The position numbers and the translations under genes are program-made. The notes under the pieces were generated by a model. It was not told the origin of the DNA and ran no database searches. It worked only from the letters and a program-made list of their open reading frames with translations. This document shows, one piece after another, positions 11,756 to 21,195 of a DNA stretch of 64,000 bases (position 1 is its first letter; the number at the start of each line of letters is the position of its first letter). The DNA is taken from NCBI RefSeq assembly GCF_052045245.1, contig NZ_JBQEON010000007.1:1-64000 (forward strand), written 5' to 3'. The DNA comes from Burkholderia sp052045245 (GTDB lineage Bacteria; Pseudomonadota; Gammaproteobacteria; Burkholderiales; Burkholderiaceae).

Positions 11756-13081
11756 TTACGCGGTGCGCGCGGCGCGCGGCAGCGCGTCGTGCTGCTTGCC
11801 CGGCACCCCGGCATCGTCGATGCTGACGCGGCGCGAGATCAGCCACACGCACAGCGACGACAGCACGGCGGCGCTCGTGTACTGGATCGCGAGCGGCCAC
11901 CATTGCGGCGCGGTTTGCTGCGCGATCAGCGTCGCGACGAGCGGCGTCAGGCCGCCGGCGATCGCGCCGCACACCTGGTATGCGATCGAGATTGCCGTGT
12001 AGCGGATGCGTGCGATGAAGATGCCGCTGACGAACCCCGCGACGACCGAGTAGTAGCCCGATTCCGCGAGCGTCGCGAGGCCGACGCCGACCGTGACCGA
12101 CAACGGCGTGCCCATGTGCACGAGCGGCAGCATCACGAACGGCACGATCGCGGCCCACGCGCCGGTGATCAGCAGCACGCGGGTCGTGCCGAAGCGCTGC
12201 GCGAGGAATGCGGCCGCGAGCTGCACGACGAACTGCAGCACGGCGACGATGGTCATGCAATGCAGCACCATCGAACGATCGAGCGACAGGAACTGCGTCG
12301 CATAGCTGATCATGAAGATGTTGCTAAAATACACGCCGGCGATCCCGTACACATTCGCGCCGATGGCGAGCAACAGCAGCGGCCAGTACTTGAGCGCTTC
12401 ACGCACCGGGTTTTGCGCGGTGTTGCCGCTCTTCTTCACTTCCTCGAACTCGGGCGACTCCGACACGCTCGCGCGGATCACGAAGCCGACGATCAGCAGC
12501 ACCGAGCTCGCGAGGAACGGCACGCGCCAGCCCCAGCTCATCATGTCGTCCTTCGACAGCGTGCTGATCGCGCCGAACGCGAGCATCGACAGGATCAGGC
12601 CGCTCGCGCTGCCGAGCTGCGCGAACGACGCGAAGAACGTGCGCTTGCCTTCCGGTGCATGCTCGCCGGCGAGCAGCACCGCGCCGCCCCATTCGCCGCC
12701 GACCGCGATGCCCTGCAGCACGCGCATCAGCACGAGCAGGATCGGTGCAATGACACCGGCTTGCGCATGGGTCGGCAGCAGGCCGATCGCGACGGTCGAC
12801 ACGGCCATCAGCATCAGCGTCGCGAGCAGCGAGCGCTTGCGGCCGAAGCGGTCGCCGAGATAGCCGAACATCACGCCGCCGAGCGGCCGCGCGAAGAAGC
12901 CGACCGCGAACGAGCCGAACGACGCGAGCAGGCTGACGAAACGGCTTTCACCGGGAAAGAACAGCGGCCCGAAGACGATGGCGGCGGCGGTCGCGTAGCT
13001 ATAGAAGTCGTACCACTCGATCGTGGTGCCGACGAACGAAGCGAGCGCCGCCCGCTTGGGTTGCTTGACGGAAGTCCCCAT
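11756..13081 (-). CDS. MFS transporter, metabolite:H+ symporter (MHS) family
   Basis: The product is a 441-residue inner-membrane permease with 12 predicted helices. TTIEWYDFYSYATAAAI is the hallmark of helix 1 in the MHS family (ProP, KgtP, ShiA), and GYLGDRFGRKRSL and GGEWGGAVLL are the other family motifs. It follows guanidinobutyrase on the same strand, 59 bases downstream, with GAGGAG before the ATG, so the two probably form an operon. I infer import of guanidinobutyrate or a related guanidino acid. The sequence alone does not define the substrate. Confidence 0.87.
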   Translation of the reverse strand: MGTSVKQPKRAALASFVGTTIEWYDFYSYATAAAIVFGPLFFPGESRFVSLLASFGSFAVGFFARPLGGVMFGYLGDRFGRKRSLLATLMLMAVSTVAIGLLPTHAQAGVIAPILLVLMRVLQGIAVGGEWGGAVLLAGEHAPEGKRTFFASFAQLGSASGLILSMLAFGAISTLSKDDMMSWGWRVPFLASSVLLIVGFVIRASVSESPEFEEVKKSGNTAQNPVREALKYWPLLLLAIGANVYGIAGVYFSNIFMISYATQFLSLDRSMVLHCMTIVAVLQFVVQLAAAFLAQRFGTTRVLLITGAWAAIVPFVMLPLVHMGTPLSVTVGVGLATLAESGYYSVVAGFVSGIFIARIRYTAISIAYQVCGAIAGGLTPLVATLIAQQTAPQWWPLAIQYTSAAVLSSLCVWLISRRVSIDDAGVPGKQHDALPRAARTA

Positions 13082-13140
13082 CTGTTATGTGCTCCTCTGG
13101 AATCCTCTGATTTGGAATAGGTCGTGTGCCAGTGGCGGGA

Positions 13141-14097
13141 TCAGTCGCGGTATGCAACGCCCGGCAGCACGCACAGCAGCTCGTACGCGAGGGTCGCGCC
13201 GAGCAGCGCCGTCGTGCCGAACGGGTCGTACGGCGGCGCGACTTCGACGAGATCGCAGCCGACGATGTTCAACCCCTTCGCGCCGCGGATGATCTCGAGC
13301 GCCTGCGGCACCGTGAGACCGGCGATTTCCGGCGTGCCGGTGCCCGGTGCGTAGGCCGGGTCGATGCCGTCGATGTCGAAGCTGATATAGACGGGCGTAT
13401 CGCCGATGCGCGCGCGCACTTCTTCCATCAGCGGCGCGAGCGACTTGTTCCAGCATGCCTCGGCCTGGACGACGCGGAAGCCCTGCGCGCGGCACCAGTC
13501 GAAATCTTCCGCGGCGTAACCCGTGCCGCGCAGGCCGATCTGCGTGACCTTGTCGCCGTGCAGCAGGCCTTCCTCGACCGCGCGGCGGAACGGCGTGCCG
13601 TGCGCGATCTTTTCGCCCATCATCGTATCGTTCACGTCGGCGTGTGCATCGACGTGGATCAATGCAACCTTGCCATGCTTGCGGTGGATCGCACGCAGGA
13701 TCGGCAGCGCGATCGTGTGGTCGCCGCCGAGCGTGATCGGCTTGCAGTCGTGCTCGAGGATCGCGTCGTACGCGGCTTCGATGCGCGCGATGGAATCGTG
13801 CAGGTTGTACGGGTTGATCGCGACGTCGCCGATGTCGGCGACCTGCAGCGAATCGAACGGCGCCGCGCGGGTGGCCATGTTGTACGGGCGCAGCAGCACG
13901 GATTCCGTGCGGATCTGGCGCGGGCCGAAGCGCGCGCCGGTGCGGTTGGAGGTGCCGAGATCGAACGGCACGCCGACGAAACACGCGTCGAGGCCGGCGG
14001 CGCTCGCCACGTGCGGCAGGCGCATCATCGTCGCGATACCGCCGCAGCGCGGCATTTCATTGCCGCCGAGCGGCTGGAAATGAGTGTGTTCGTTCAT
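13141..14097 (-). CDS. gbuA: Guanidinobutyrase / agmatinase (ureohydrolase)
   Basis: The product is a 318-residue Mn-dependent ureohydrolase. It would hydrolyse 4-guanidinobutyrate to 4-aminobutyrate and urea, feeding arginine carbon into GABA catabolism. Metal-binding motifs are GGDHTI, HVDAHADVND and SFDIDGIDPA. The N-terminus PLGGNEMPRCGGIATMMRLP closely resembles Pseudomonas aeruginosa GbuA. The frame runs far upstream, but ATG at 14097 (MNEHTHFQPLGG) is the right start, with GGAAGAG upstream. The divergent LysR gene and adjacent permease repeat the gbu layout. Agmatinase activity cannot be excluded. Confidence 0.88.
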   Translation of the reverse strand: MNEHTHFQPLGGNEMPRCGGIATMMRLPHVASAAGLDACFVGVPFDLGTSNRTGARFGPRQIRTESVLLRPYNMATRAAPFDSLQVADIGDVAINPYNLHDSIARIEAAYDAILEHDCKPITLGGDHTIALPILRAIHRKHGKVALIHVDAHADVNDTMMGEKIAHGTPFRRAVEEGLLHGDKVTQIGLRGTGYAAEDFDWCRAQGFRVVQAEACWNKSLAPLMEEVRARIGDTPVYISFDIDGIDPAYAPGTGTPEIAGLTVPQALEIIRGAKGLNIVGCDLVEVAPPYDPFGTTALLGATLAYELLCVLPGVAYRD

Positions 14098-14201
14098 GGA
14101 TCGTCTCTTCCGATGTGGGGTTGCCGTATCATGCGACGCGGTCTGGCGCATAGTTTTACGCGTCCGGCCGGAAAGAAGAATGCGAAGATAGCGACGTAAA
14201 C

Positions 14202-14217
14202 ATCGATTTTCATCGAT
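14202..14217. promoter_or_regulatory. Paired ATCGAT palindromes between gbuA and its LysR gene
   Basis: ATCGAT-TTTC-ATCGAT forms both a direct and an inverted repeat in the 138-bp divergent spacer, 19 bases before the LysR gene. LysR proteins bind such interrupted dyads and often repress their own genes, so this is a plausible autoregulatory site. The Shine-Dalgarno GGAAGGGG lies just after it. Confidence 0.45.
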
Positions 14218-14235
14218 GTATGGAAGGGGAATAGC

Positions 14236-15147
14236 GTGCTGGGGAATCTGTCGAGCCTCGATCTGCGGTTGATCCGCGTATTTCTCGCGGTCACGGACGC
14301 GGGCGGCGTGTCGGCCGCGCAGGCGACGCTGAACGTCGGCCAGTCGACGATCAGCGCGCAGCTGTCGTCGCTCGAGACGCGGCTCGGCTACCGGCTCTGC
14401 GAGCGCGGCCGCAGCGGCTTCCGGCTCACGCCGAAGGGCGAGCGGTTCCACGCGATGAGCCGCAAGCTGCTCGGCGCGCTCGACGAGTTCGGAATGGCGG
14501 CGCGGCACATGGACCGCCAGCTGGTCGGCACGCTGAACATCGGGCTGATCGGCCATACGCCGGTCAGCCAGAACGCGCGGATCGCCGAGGCGATCGCGGC
14601 GTTCCGCACGCGCGACGAGGCCGTGCGCTTCTCGATCTCGGTGCGCGCGCCGGGCGATCTCGAGGAAAAGCTGCTGAGCAACGAGATCCAGATCGCGGTC
14701 GGCTACTTCTGGCATCGCGTGCCGACGCTGCACTACACGCCGCTGTTCATCGAGCGGCAGGTCGCGTACTGCGGCCGCGGGCATCCGCTGTTCGAACGCG
14801 CCGGCGCGCTGACGCCGGCCGACGTCGCGGGATTCGAGTGGGCGTGGCGCTCGTATCCGCTGCCGGAGGCGCAGATGTCGACGACGCCCGACCGCGTGAC
14901 CGCGACCGCCGACAACATGGAGGCGGTCGCGCTGCTGATCCTGTCAGGCCATCACCTCGGCTACCTGCCGCAGCACTTCGCGGCGCCGTATGTCGCACAG
15001 GGGCTGCTTGCGCCGCTCAATCCGGACCAGCTTCACTACGAGGTCACGTTCCACATGGTCGTGGCGCGCGACGGGCGCGGCGATCCGCTCGTCGAAGCGT
15101 TTCTCGAGGATCTCGAGCGCGCACATCGATCGGCCGACGTGGTGTGA
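14236..15147 (+). CDS. gbuR: LysR-family regulator, probable GbuR
   Basis: The product is a 303-residue LysR activator. The N-terminal helix-turn-helix is in GGVSAAQATLNVGQSTISAQ, and the C-terminal periplasmic-binding-like effector domain starts near residue 95 (GTLNIGLIGHTPVSQN). The start is GTG at 14236 with GGAAGGGG about 6 bases upstream. It is divergent from gbuA, as in Pseudomonas, where GbuR induces gbuA in response to guanidinobutyrate. The functional name is inferred from that context. Confidence 0.82.
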   Translation: MLGNLSSLDLRLIRVFLAVTDAGGVSAAQATLNVGQSTISAQLSSLETRLGYRLCERGRSGFRLTPKGERFHAMSRKLLGALDEFGMAARHMDRQLVGTLNIGLIGHTPVSQNARIAEAIAAFRTRDEAVRFSISVRAPGDLEEKLLSNEIQIAVGYFWHRVPTLHYTPLFIERQVAYCGRGHPLFERAGALTPADVAGFEWAWRSYPLPEAQMSTTPDRVTATADNMEAVALLILSGHHLGYLPQHFAAPYVAQGLLAPLNPDQLHYEVTFHMVVARDGRGDPLVEAFLEDLERAHRSADVV

Positions 15148-15205
15148 GGGCGGACGAGGCCGGCAATGTGAACGAGTGTCACGCCGGAGCGGGTCGCGGC
15201 TCGCA

Positions 15206-15670
15206 TCAAGGCACCGGCAACCCGGCGTCGTTCTTCACTTCGCGCAACGACAGCGCCGATTCGATCGACGTCACGCCCGGCAGCATCCGCAGCGAGTCGC
15301 GCAGGAACGTGCCGTAATCGTCGAGATCGCGGGCGACCACCTGCAGCAGATAGTCGGCCGTGCCCGCGACGTTATGGCAGGCGAGGATCCGCTCGATGCC
15401 GAGCACTTCCCGTTCGAACCGGTCGGCGACCTTGCGGTCGTGCGTCGCGAACCGCACCAGCACGAACGCGACCACGCCGAAGCCGAGCGCCTGGCGCGAC
15501 AGCTGCGCGCGGTAGCGCTCGATGTAGCCGTCGGTTTCGAGACGCTTCAGGCGCCGTGCGCACGGCGTTTCGGACAGGCCGACGGCATCGGCGAGACGCG
15601 CGATCGGCAGGCGGCCGTCGCGCTGCACCGCGGCGAGGATCGCGCGATCGGTTTTGTCGAGTTCGGTCAT
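15206..15670 (-). CDS. AsnC/Lrp-family transcriptional regulator
   Basis: The product is a 154-residue Lrp/AsnC protein. The N-terminal helix-turn-helix (LPIARLADAVGLSETPCARR) is followed by the RAM ligand-binding domain with ARDLDDYGTFLRD and LPGVTSIES, typical for amino-acid sensing octamers. It is divergent from the LysE-family exporter gene with 134 bp between the starts, so it most likely controls that exporter in response to an amino acid. The spacer holds repeated GGCGGA(T/A)TCC elements near 15674 and 15696 that could be binding sites. Confidence 0.9.
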   Translation of the reverse strand: MTELDKTDRAILAAVQRDGRLPIARLADAVGLSETPCARRLKRLETDGYIERYRAQLSRQALGFGVVAFVLVRFATHDRKVADRFEREVLGIERILACHNVAGTADYLLQVVARDLDDYGTFLRDSLRMLPGVTSIESALSLREVKNDAGLPVP

Positions 15671-15804
15671 GTTGGCGGAATCCGTTTATGGATTTCATGA
15701 TTGTGGCGGATTCCCCTATGAAACGCCAATCCTGAGCCAAAGATGGCCAATAATCCCTCCTGCTTCAGCGGCAACATATCGTCATTGAAGAACGGGGGCC
15801 GATC

Positions 15805-16428
15805 ATGATTTCCGCGCATTTGCTGTTGATTTATCTCGCCGCGCTGGCGGCCATTTATGCGGTGCCGGGGCCCGACATGGCACTCGTGCTGCAGACCAGC
15901 ATCGGTCGCGGCGTGCGGCCGGGGATGGCCGCGGCGGCCGGCCTGTCGCTGTCGCGCACCGCGCACGTGACGCTGTCCGCCTGCGGCGTCGCGGCACTGA
16001 TCCGCAGCGCGCCATGGCTGTACGAAGCGATCCGCTACGGCGGCGCGCTCTATCTCGCCTATGTCGCGATCCAGGTGTTCCGCTCGCCTGTGTTCGCGCT
16101 CGGCGACGGCGATGCCGCCGCCGAGGGCGAGCTTCGGCAGTCGTTCTTCAAGGGGCTGCTGACGAACCTGCTCAACCCGAAAGCGCTGCTGTTCTGCTCG
16201 GTGCTGTTGCCGCAGTTCGTGCGGCCCGAGGCCGGGCCGGTCGTATGGCAGATGTTCGCGCTCGGCGCGATGCTGGTCGCGGCCGGCGTGTGTTTCGACC
16301 TCGCGTGCGTGTTCGGCGCGTCGCGCATCGCAGCGTGGCTGCGCGCGCATCCGCTCGCCCAGACCGTGCAGCGCTGGACGTTTTCCGCGGCGCTGATCGG
16401 CTTCGCGCTGCGCCTGTCGATGGATTGA
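15805..16428 (+). CDS. LysE/RhtB-family amino-acid exporter
   Basis: The product is a 207-residue inner-membrane protein with about six hydrophobic segments. The family signature AAIYAVPGPDMALVL is at the N-terminus, and FFKGLLTNLLNPKALLF covers the conserved N-P-K motif before helix 4. Family members export lysine, arginine, threonine or homoserine. The divergent Lrp-type regulator fits induction by the exported amino acid. The 260 bases after it (16429-16688) hold no recognisable gene, only the leader of the next gene. Confidence 0.92.
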   Translation: MISAHLLLIYLAALAAIYAVPGPDMALVLQTSIGRGVRPGMAAAAGLSLSRTAHVTLSACGVAALIRSAPWLYEAIRYGGALYLAYVAIQVFRSPVFALGDGDAAAEGELRQSFFKGLLTNLLNPKALLFCSVLLPQFVRPEAGPVVWQMFALGAMLVAAGVCFDLACVFGASRIAAWLRAHPLAQTVQRWTFSAALIGFALRLSMD

Positions 16429-16688
16429 GCCACGCCATTGCATCGCTGCCGCGCGGGTCGACCGCCCGTGTGGCGCGGTGCGTCACCGGACGCGGGCCGC
16501 GCGCCATGCCGGCCCTCGCACGCCGTCCGCCGGCACGGCCCGGCCGCGCGCGCAAATCGTCTGACTGTTCTAAACTTCCTCTAGCTTCGCGCCGTTGCGA
16601 ACCGACTGACCGAACGGAACCGTCTCCGGCCGGCCCTGTCCGATTTCCTGGCTGTTCCGTGCAACGCGGTACCAAGGAGGGTCTGAAC

Positions 16689-18278
16689 ATGGCAAGGCAT
16701 CTTCAAGCCGACCGTGAACCCCGCATCGTCGCCGAGTCCAAGTGCCTCGGTCAGTGCGATCCGGCGGAACGCATCCACGTCACGATCATGTTGCGGCGGC
16801 AGGAAGAAGGGCAACTCGATGCATTGGTTCACCAGCTCGCCACCGGCGACACCCACGCCAAACCGCTGTCGCGCGAGGCCTTCGCGCAGCGTTTCTCCGC
16901 CAATCCCGACGACATCCGCAAGACCGAGGCGTTCGCCCGCCGTCACCAGTTGACGGTCGATCGCGTCGATCCGGTCGAAAGCGTCGTCGTGGTGTCCGGC
17001 ACGATCCAGCAGTTCGAAGCGGCATTCAGCGTGAAGCTCGAGCGTTTCGAGCATCACGCGATCGGCCAGTACCGCGGCCGCTCGGGCCCGATCGCGCTGC
17101 CCGACGAGCTCGGCGATGCCGTCACGGCTGTGCTCGGCCTCGACAGCCGCCCGCAGGCGCGGCCGCACTTCCGGCTGCGTCCGCCGTTCCGGCCCGCGCG
17201 CGGCGCGGCCGCCGTCACGTTCACGCCGATTCAGGTCGCGTCGCTGTACGGCTTTCCGGCCGGCGACGGTGCCGGGCAATGCATCGCGATCGTCGAACTC
17301 GGCGGCGGCTATCGCGCGGCCGATGTCCAGCAGTATTTTCGCAGCCTCGGGATCAACACGCCGCCGACGGTCGTCGACGTGAACGTCGGCACCGGCCGCA
17401 ATGCGCCGACCGGCGAGGCGAACGGCCCGGACGGCGAAGTCGCGCTCGACATCGAAATCGCCGGTGCGATCGCGCCCGCCGCGAAGATCGCCGTCTACTT
17501 CGCGCCGAACAGCGACGCGGGCTTCATCCAGGCCGTCAACGCGGCCGTCACCGACAAGACCAACCAGCCGTCCGTGATCTCGATCAGTTGGGGCGGACCG
17601 GAAGCGATCTGGCAGGCGCAGTCGGCGCAGGCGTTCAACCGCGTGCTGCAGGCGGCCGCCGCGCAGGGGATCACGGTGTGCGTGGCGTCGGGCGACAGCG
17701 GCTCGGGTGACGGGCTGCAGGACGGCGCCGATCACGTCGACTTTCCGGCGTCGAGCCCGTACGTGCTCGGCTGCGGCGGCACGCAGCTCGATGCGCTGCC
17801 GGGGCAGGGCATTCGCGGCGAGGTCACGTGGAACGACGAGGCGGGCGGTGGCGGCGCGGGCGGCGGCGGCGTCAGCACGATGTACGACGTGCCGGCCTGG
17901 CAGCAGGGGCTGACGGTGGCGCTCGCCGACGGCAGCACCACACCGCTCGCGAAGCGCGGCGTGCCGGACGTCGCCGGCGATGCATCGCCGCAAACGGGCT
18001 ACGAGGTGTCGGTCGCCGGTACGCCGGCGGTGATGGGCGGCACGAGCGCGGTCGCGCCGTTGTGGGCCGCGCTGGTCGCACGGATCAACGCGGCGGCCGG
18101 CGCGCCGGCCGGCTGGATCAATCCGGTGCTGTACAAGAATCCGGGCGCGCTGCGCGACATCACGCAAGGCTCGAACGGCACGTTTGCGGCTGCGTCCGGC
18201 TGGGACGCATGCACGGGCCTCGGCAGCCCCGACGGCGAGAAACTCGCCGCGATTCTCGCGCGCAAGCCGGCGAGCTGA
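16689..18278 (+). CDS. S53 family serine-carboxyl peptidase (sedolisin/kumamolisin-like)
   Basis: The product is a 529-residue acid-type endopeptidase. Residues 1-170 are a pro-kumamolisin activation domain (FAQRFSANPDDIRKTEAF). The catalytic domain follows with Glu250 and Asp254 in GEVALDIEIAG, the oxyanion Asp336 in SGDSGSGDG and the nucleophile Ser453 in GGTSAVAPLW. The C-terminal SGWDACTGLGSP region is the usual calcium-site segment. The start ATG at 16689 has a perfect AAGGAGG 8 bases upstream. I see no Sec or Tat signal peptide, although relatives are secreted. It is followed by a serine carboxypeptidase gene 73 bases downstream. Confidence 0.94.
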   Translation: MARHLQADREPRIVAESKCLGQCDPAERIHVTIMLRRQEEGQLDALVHQLATGDTHAKPLSREAFAQRFSANPDDIRKTEAFARRHQLTVDRVDPVESVVVVSGTIQQFEAAFSVKLERFEHHAIGQYRGRSGPIALPDELGDAVTAVLGLDSRPQARPHFRLRPPFRPARGAAAVTFTPIQVASLYGFPAGDGAGQCIAIVELGGGYRAADVQQYFRSLGINTPPTVVDVNVGTGRNAPTGEANGPDGEVALDIEIAGAIAPAAKIAVYFAPNSDAGFIQAVNAAVTDKTNQPSVISISWGGPEAIWQAQSAQAFNRVLQAAAAQGITVCVASGDSGSGDGLQDGADHVDFPASSPYVLGCGGTQLDALPGQGIRGEVTWNDEAGGGGAGGGGVSTMYDVPAWQQGLTVALADGSTTPLAKRGVPDVAGDASPQTGYEVSVAGTPAVMGGTSAVAPLWAALVARINAAAGAPAGWINPVLYKNPGALRDITQGSNGTFAAASGWDACTGLGSPDGEKLAAILARKPAS

Positions 18279-18351
18279 CGCGCCGGTCCGTGCCTTTCCT
18301 TTCGGCGCGGGTTTCCTGCCCGCGTCTGTTTTCACCTCCAGGAGCAGCACG

Positions 18352-20028
18352 ATGGGCATCGATTCCGCATCTTCCGGCGGCGTGTATCCGCTGCATCACG
18401 GCGACCACAATTCGCATGGCGTGCCGCCGACCATCCATCCCGTCGCGCTCAGCGTCGGCCGCGACCAGCCGTTCTTCGATCCGGTCGCGTACGGCAACGG
18501 CCCCGACGACTCGGTGACCGACACGACCGAGGCGGCCGCGATCACGCATCACACGATCCTGATCGGCGGCCAGCGCATCGCGTATACGGCAACGGTCGGC
18601 CATCTCGTGACGGTCGATCCGAGCAGCTCGCAGCCGGCCGCGAAGATCTTCTACGTCGCGTTCACGGCCGACGGCGCGAAGGAAGAAACGCGCCCGGTCA
18701 CGTTCTTCTACAACGGCGGGCCGGGTTCTTCGTCGGTGTTCGTGCTGCTCGGCTCGTTCGCGCCGAAGCGCATCAAGACGTCGATGCCGGGGTTCACGCC
18801 GCCCGCGCCGTACCAGATCGAAGACAACCCGGACAGCATGATCGACCACAGCGACCTGGTGTTCATCAACCCGGTCGGCACCGGCTATTCGGCGGCCGTC
18901 GCGCCGAACAGGAACCGCAATTTCTGGGGCGTCGACCAGGATGCGGATTCGCTGAAGCAGTTCATCAAGCGCTACCTGACGAAGAACAACCGCTGGAATT
19001 CGCCGAAATACCTGTTCGGCGAGTCGTACGGCACCGCGCGCAGCTGCGTGCTCGCGTACAAGCTGCACGAGGACGGCGTCGACCTGAACGGCGTCACGCT
19101 GCAGTCGTCGATCCTCGACTACCGGCAGGCCGGCAACCCGGTCGGCGCGCTGCCGACCGCGGCGGCCGACGCGTGGTATCACAAGAAACTCGGCGTCAAG
19201 CCGGCGCCGACGGATCTCGGCACCTTCGTCGAGGAAGTCGCGCAGTTCGCGCGTACCGACTACCTGACGGCGCTGCGCAACGTGCCGCACGCCGATCCGG
19301 CCGCCGTGCAGAAGCTGTCGGACTACACCGGCATCGACACGGCGACGCTGCAGACGTGGGGGCTCGACATCGCGGGTTACAACGCGCGCGGCAATTCGCT
19401 GTTCCTCACGACGCTGCTGCAGGCGCAAGGGCTGGCACTCGGTTCGTACGACGGCCGCGTGACGGCGATCTCGACCGGTATCGCCGGCAAGATCGATCCG
19501 AACTCGGGCGGCAACGATCCGACGATGACGGCCGTGACGGGCGTCTACACGGCGATGTGGAACAGCTACCTGAACGAGCAGCTGAAGTTCACGTCGAACT
19601 CGGCGTTCACGGACCTGAACGACCAGGCGTTCCAGCACTGGGACTTCAGCCATATCGACCCGACCGGCGCGCAGCAGGGCATCGATGCGAAGGGGAACGT
19701 GATCCTCTACACGGCGGGCGATCTCGCCGCGGTGATGGCGCTGAACGTCGACCTGAAGGTGCTGTCGGCGAACGGCTTCTACGATTTCGTCACGCCGTTC
19801 TACCAGACCGTGATCGACCTGCAGCAGATGCCGCTCGAGGATCAGAAGGTGCGGCAGAACCTGTCCGCGCGCTTCTATCCGTCGGGGCACATGGTGTATC
19901 TCGACGGCGGTTCGCGCACCGCGCTCAAGCGCGATCTCGCGACGATGTACGACGCGACGGTCAGCGATTCCGGCGCGCGGATGCGGATTCGCGCCCTGCA
20001 GGCGAAGAAGACGGGCGGGCACGCGTAG
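18352..20028 (+). CDS. S10 family serine carboxypeptidase
   Basis: The product is a 558-residue alpha/beta-hydrolase carboxypeptidase. The oxyanion motif is NGGPGSSS (from residue 121). The nucleophile is Ser225 in FGESYGTAR, the acid Asp478 in NGFYDFVTPF and the base His513 in PSGHMVYLD, giving a complete triad in family order. AGGAG lies upstream of ATG 18352, while the open frame further upstream overlaps the S53 gene. The N-terminus has no signal peptide. Its pairing with an endopeptidase suggests joint breakdown of proteins at low pH, with the carboxypeptidase trimming the peptides. Confidence 0.92.
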   Translation: MGIDSASSGGVYPLHHGDHNSHGVPPTIHPVALSVGRDQPFFDPVAYGNGPDDSVTDTTEAAAITHHTILIGGQRIAYTATVGHLVTVDPSSSQPAAKIFYVAFTADGAKEETRPVTFFYNGGPGSSSVFVLLGSFAPKRIKTSMPGFTPPAPYQIEDNPDSMIDHSDLVFINPVGTGYSAAVAPNRNRNFWGVDQDADSLKQFIKRYLTKNNRWNSPKYLFGESYGTARSCVLAYKLHEDGVDLNGVTLQSSILDYRQAGNPVGALPTAAADAWYHKKLGVKPAPTDLGTFVEEVAQFARTDYLTALRNVPHADPAAVQKLSDYTGIDTATLQTWGLDIAGYNARGNSLFLTTLLQAQGLALGSYDGRVTAISTGIAGKIDPNSGGNDPTMTAVTGVYTAMWNSYLNEQLKFTSNSAFTDLNDQAFQHWDFSHIDPTGAQQGIDAKGNVILYTAGDLAAVMALNVDLKVLSANGFYDFVTPFYQTVIDLQQMPLEDQKVRQNLSARFYPSGHMVYLDGGSRTALKRDLATMYDATVSDSGARMRIRALQAKKTGGHA

Positions 20029-20045
20029 CGCTGCCCGTCGTGCAG

Positions 20046-20079
20046 GCGCCGCGCGTCACCGTTACGGTTCGCGCGGCGC
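20046..20079 (+). terminator. Hairpin between the carboxypeptidase and nadE
   Basis: GCGCCGCGCG and CGCGCGGCGC form a perfect 10-bp stem around a 14-base loop, 17 bases past the carboxypeptidase stop and between convergent genes. There is no T run, so termination is probable rather than certain. Confidence 0.55.
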
Positions 20080-20120
20080 GGTAAGGTGTTGCCTTGCGGG
20101 TTTCGGCCGTAGCGTCCGGC

Positions 20121-20969
20121 TTACGCGCCCGGCCAGTCGAACAGCGTGTACGGCAGCGCGCGCTTGTGGCGCGAACCGTCGTAGAAGCGCAGCACCGTTT
20201 CGTACACGTTGTCGGTGACGGCCTTGCCTTCGAGGAAGTCGTCGATCTCGTCGTAGGTGACGCCGTATGCGTGCTCGTCCGGGCGCAGCGGGCGCAGCTC
20301 CTCGAGGTCGGCCGTCGGCACCTTCATCACGATCAGTTCGTCGCCGCCCAGCGCGCGCGCGATCGCACGCACGCGACGCTTGCTCAGGCCGGCGAGCGGC
20401 AGCACGTCGGCGCCGCCGTCGCCGAACTTCGTGAAGAAGCCCATCAGCGATTCGGCCGCGTGGTCGGTGCCGATCACGATGCCGCGCCGCGCGCCGGCGA
20501 CCGCATACTGCGCGATCATGCGCTCGCGCGCCTTGATGTTGCCGTGCACGAAGTCCTGCTGCGCCGGGGTTTCGAATGCGTGGCCGGAGGCGACCAGCGA
20601 CGCGAGCATCGCGTCGGCCGCGGGCTTCACGTCGACCGTCAGTTCCTCGTCGGCGCGCACGAAGGCGAGCGCGCGCTGCGCATCGGCTTCGTCGTTCTGC
20701 ACGCCGTTCGGCAAGCGCATCGCGATGAAGCGCGCGTCGTAGCCGTCGGCGCGCAGCTTTTCGACCGACAGTTGCGCGAGCCGCCCGGCCGTCGACGAAT
20801 CGACGCCGCCGCTGATGCCCAGCACGTAGGTCCGCAGGCCGGTCGAACGAAGGTACTGCGCGAGGAAATCGACGCGGCGGGCGATCTCGGTGTCGACGTC
20901 GAAATGCGGGGCGACGTTCAGTTCGGCAATGATCGCGCGTTGGCGGCTGGCGTAATCGGCGGATGTCAT
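20121..20969 (-). CDS. nadE: Ammonia-dependent NAD+ synthetase
   Basis: The product is a 282-residue N-type ATP pyrophosphatase that amidates nicotinate adenine dinucleotide to NAD+ with ammonia. The PP-loop is VLGISGGVDSSTAGRLAQ. GTDHAAESLMGFFTKFGDGG and PLAGLSKRRVR are diagnostic for the E. coli/Bacillus NadE type. No glutaminase domain is present. ATG at 20969 (MTSADYASRQR) gives the family length. A longer frame begins upstream at 21041 but adds non-homologous residues. Confidence 0.96.
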   Translation of the reverse strand: MTSADYASRQRAIIAELNVAPHFDVDTEIARRVDFLAQYLRSTGLRTYVLGISGGVDSSTAGRLAQLSVEKLRADGYDARFIAMRLPNGVQNDEADAQRALAFVRADEELTVDVKPAADAMLASLVASGHAFETPAQQDFVHGNIKARERMIAQYAVAGARRGIVIGTDHAAESLMGFFTKFGDGGADVLPLAGLSKRRVRAIARALGGDELIVMKVPTADLEELRPLRPDEHAYGVTYDEIDDFLEGKAVTDNVYETVLRFYDGSRHKRALPYTLFDWPGA

Positions 20970-21195
20970 GGGGGTGGTTCCGGAACGAAATGCAAGGCGC
21001 CCATCATAAGCGCAATCGCGGCCCGGCGCCGCGCCAGGCATACGATCCGGCGGCCGCGCGTTGCATCGGCGAGACGCGCTGCATCGTCATGGTGCAGCGG
21101 GCGGGGCGACGCACCGTCGCGTGCGGGCGGATGCTTCGTTTCGAGGCATGGCGGGACGTGGCGACGGATGTTGTCGGCGTTGGCCCGTGCCTGCG

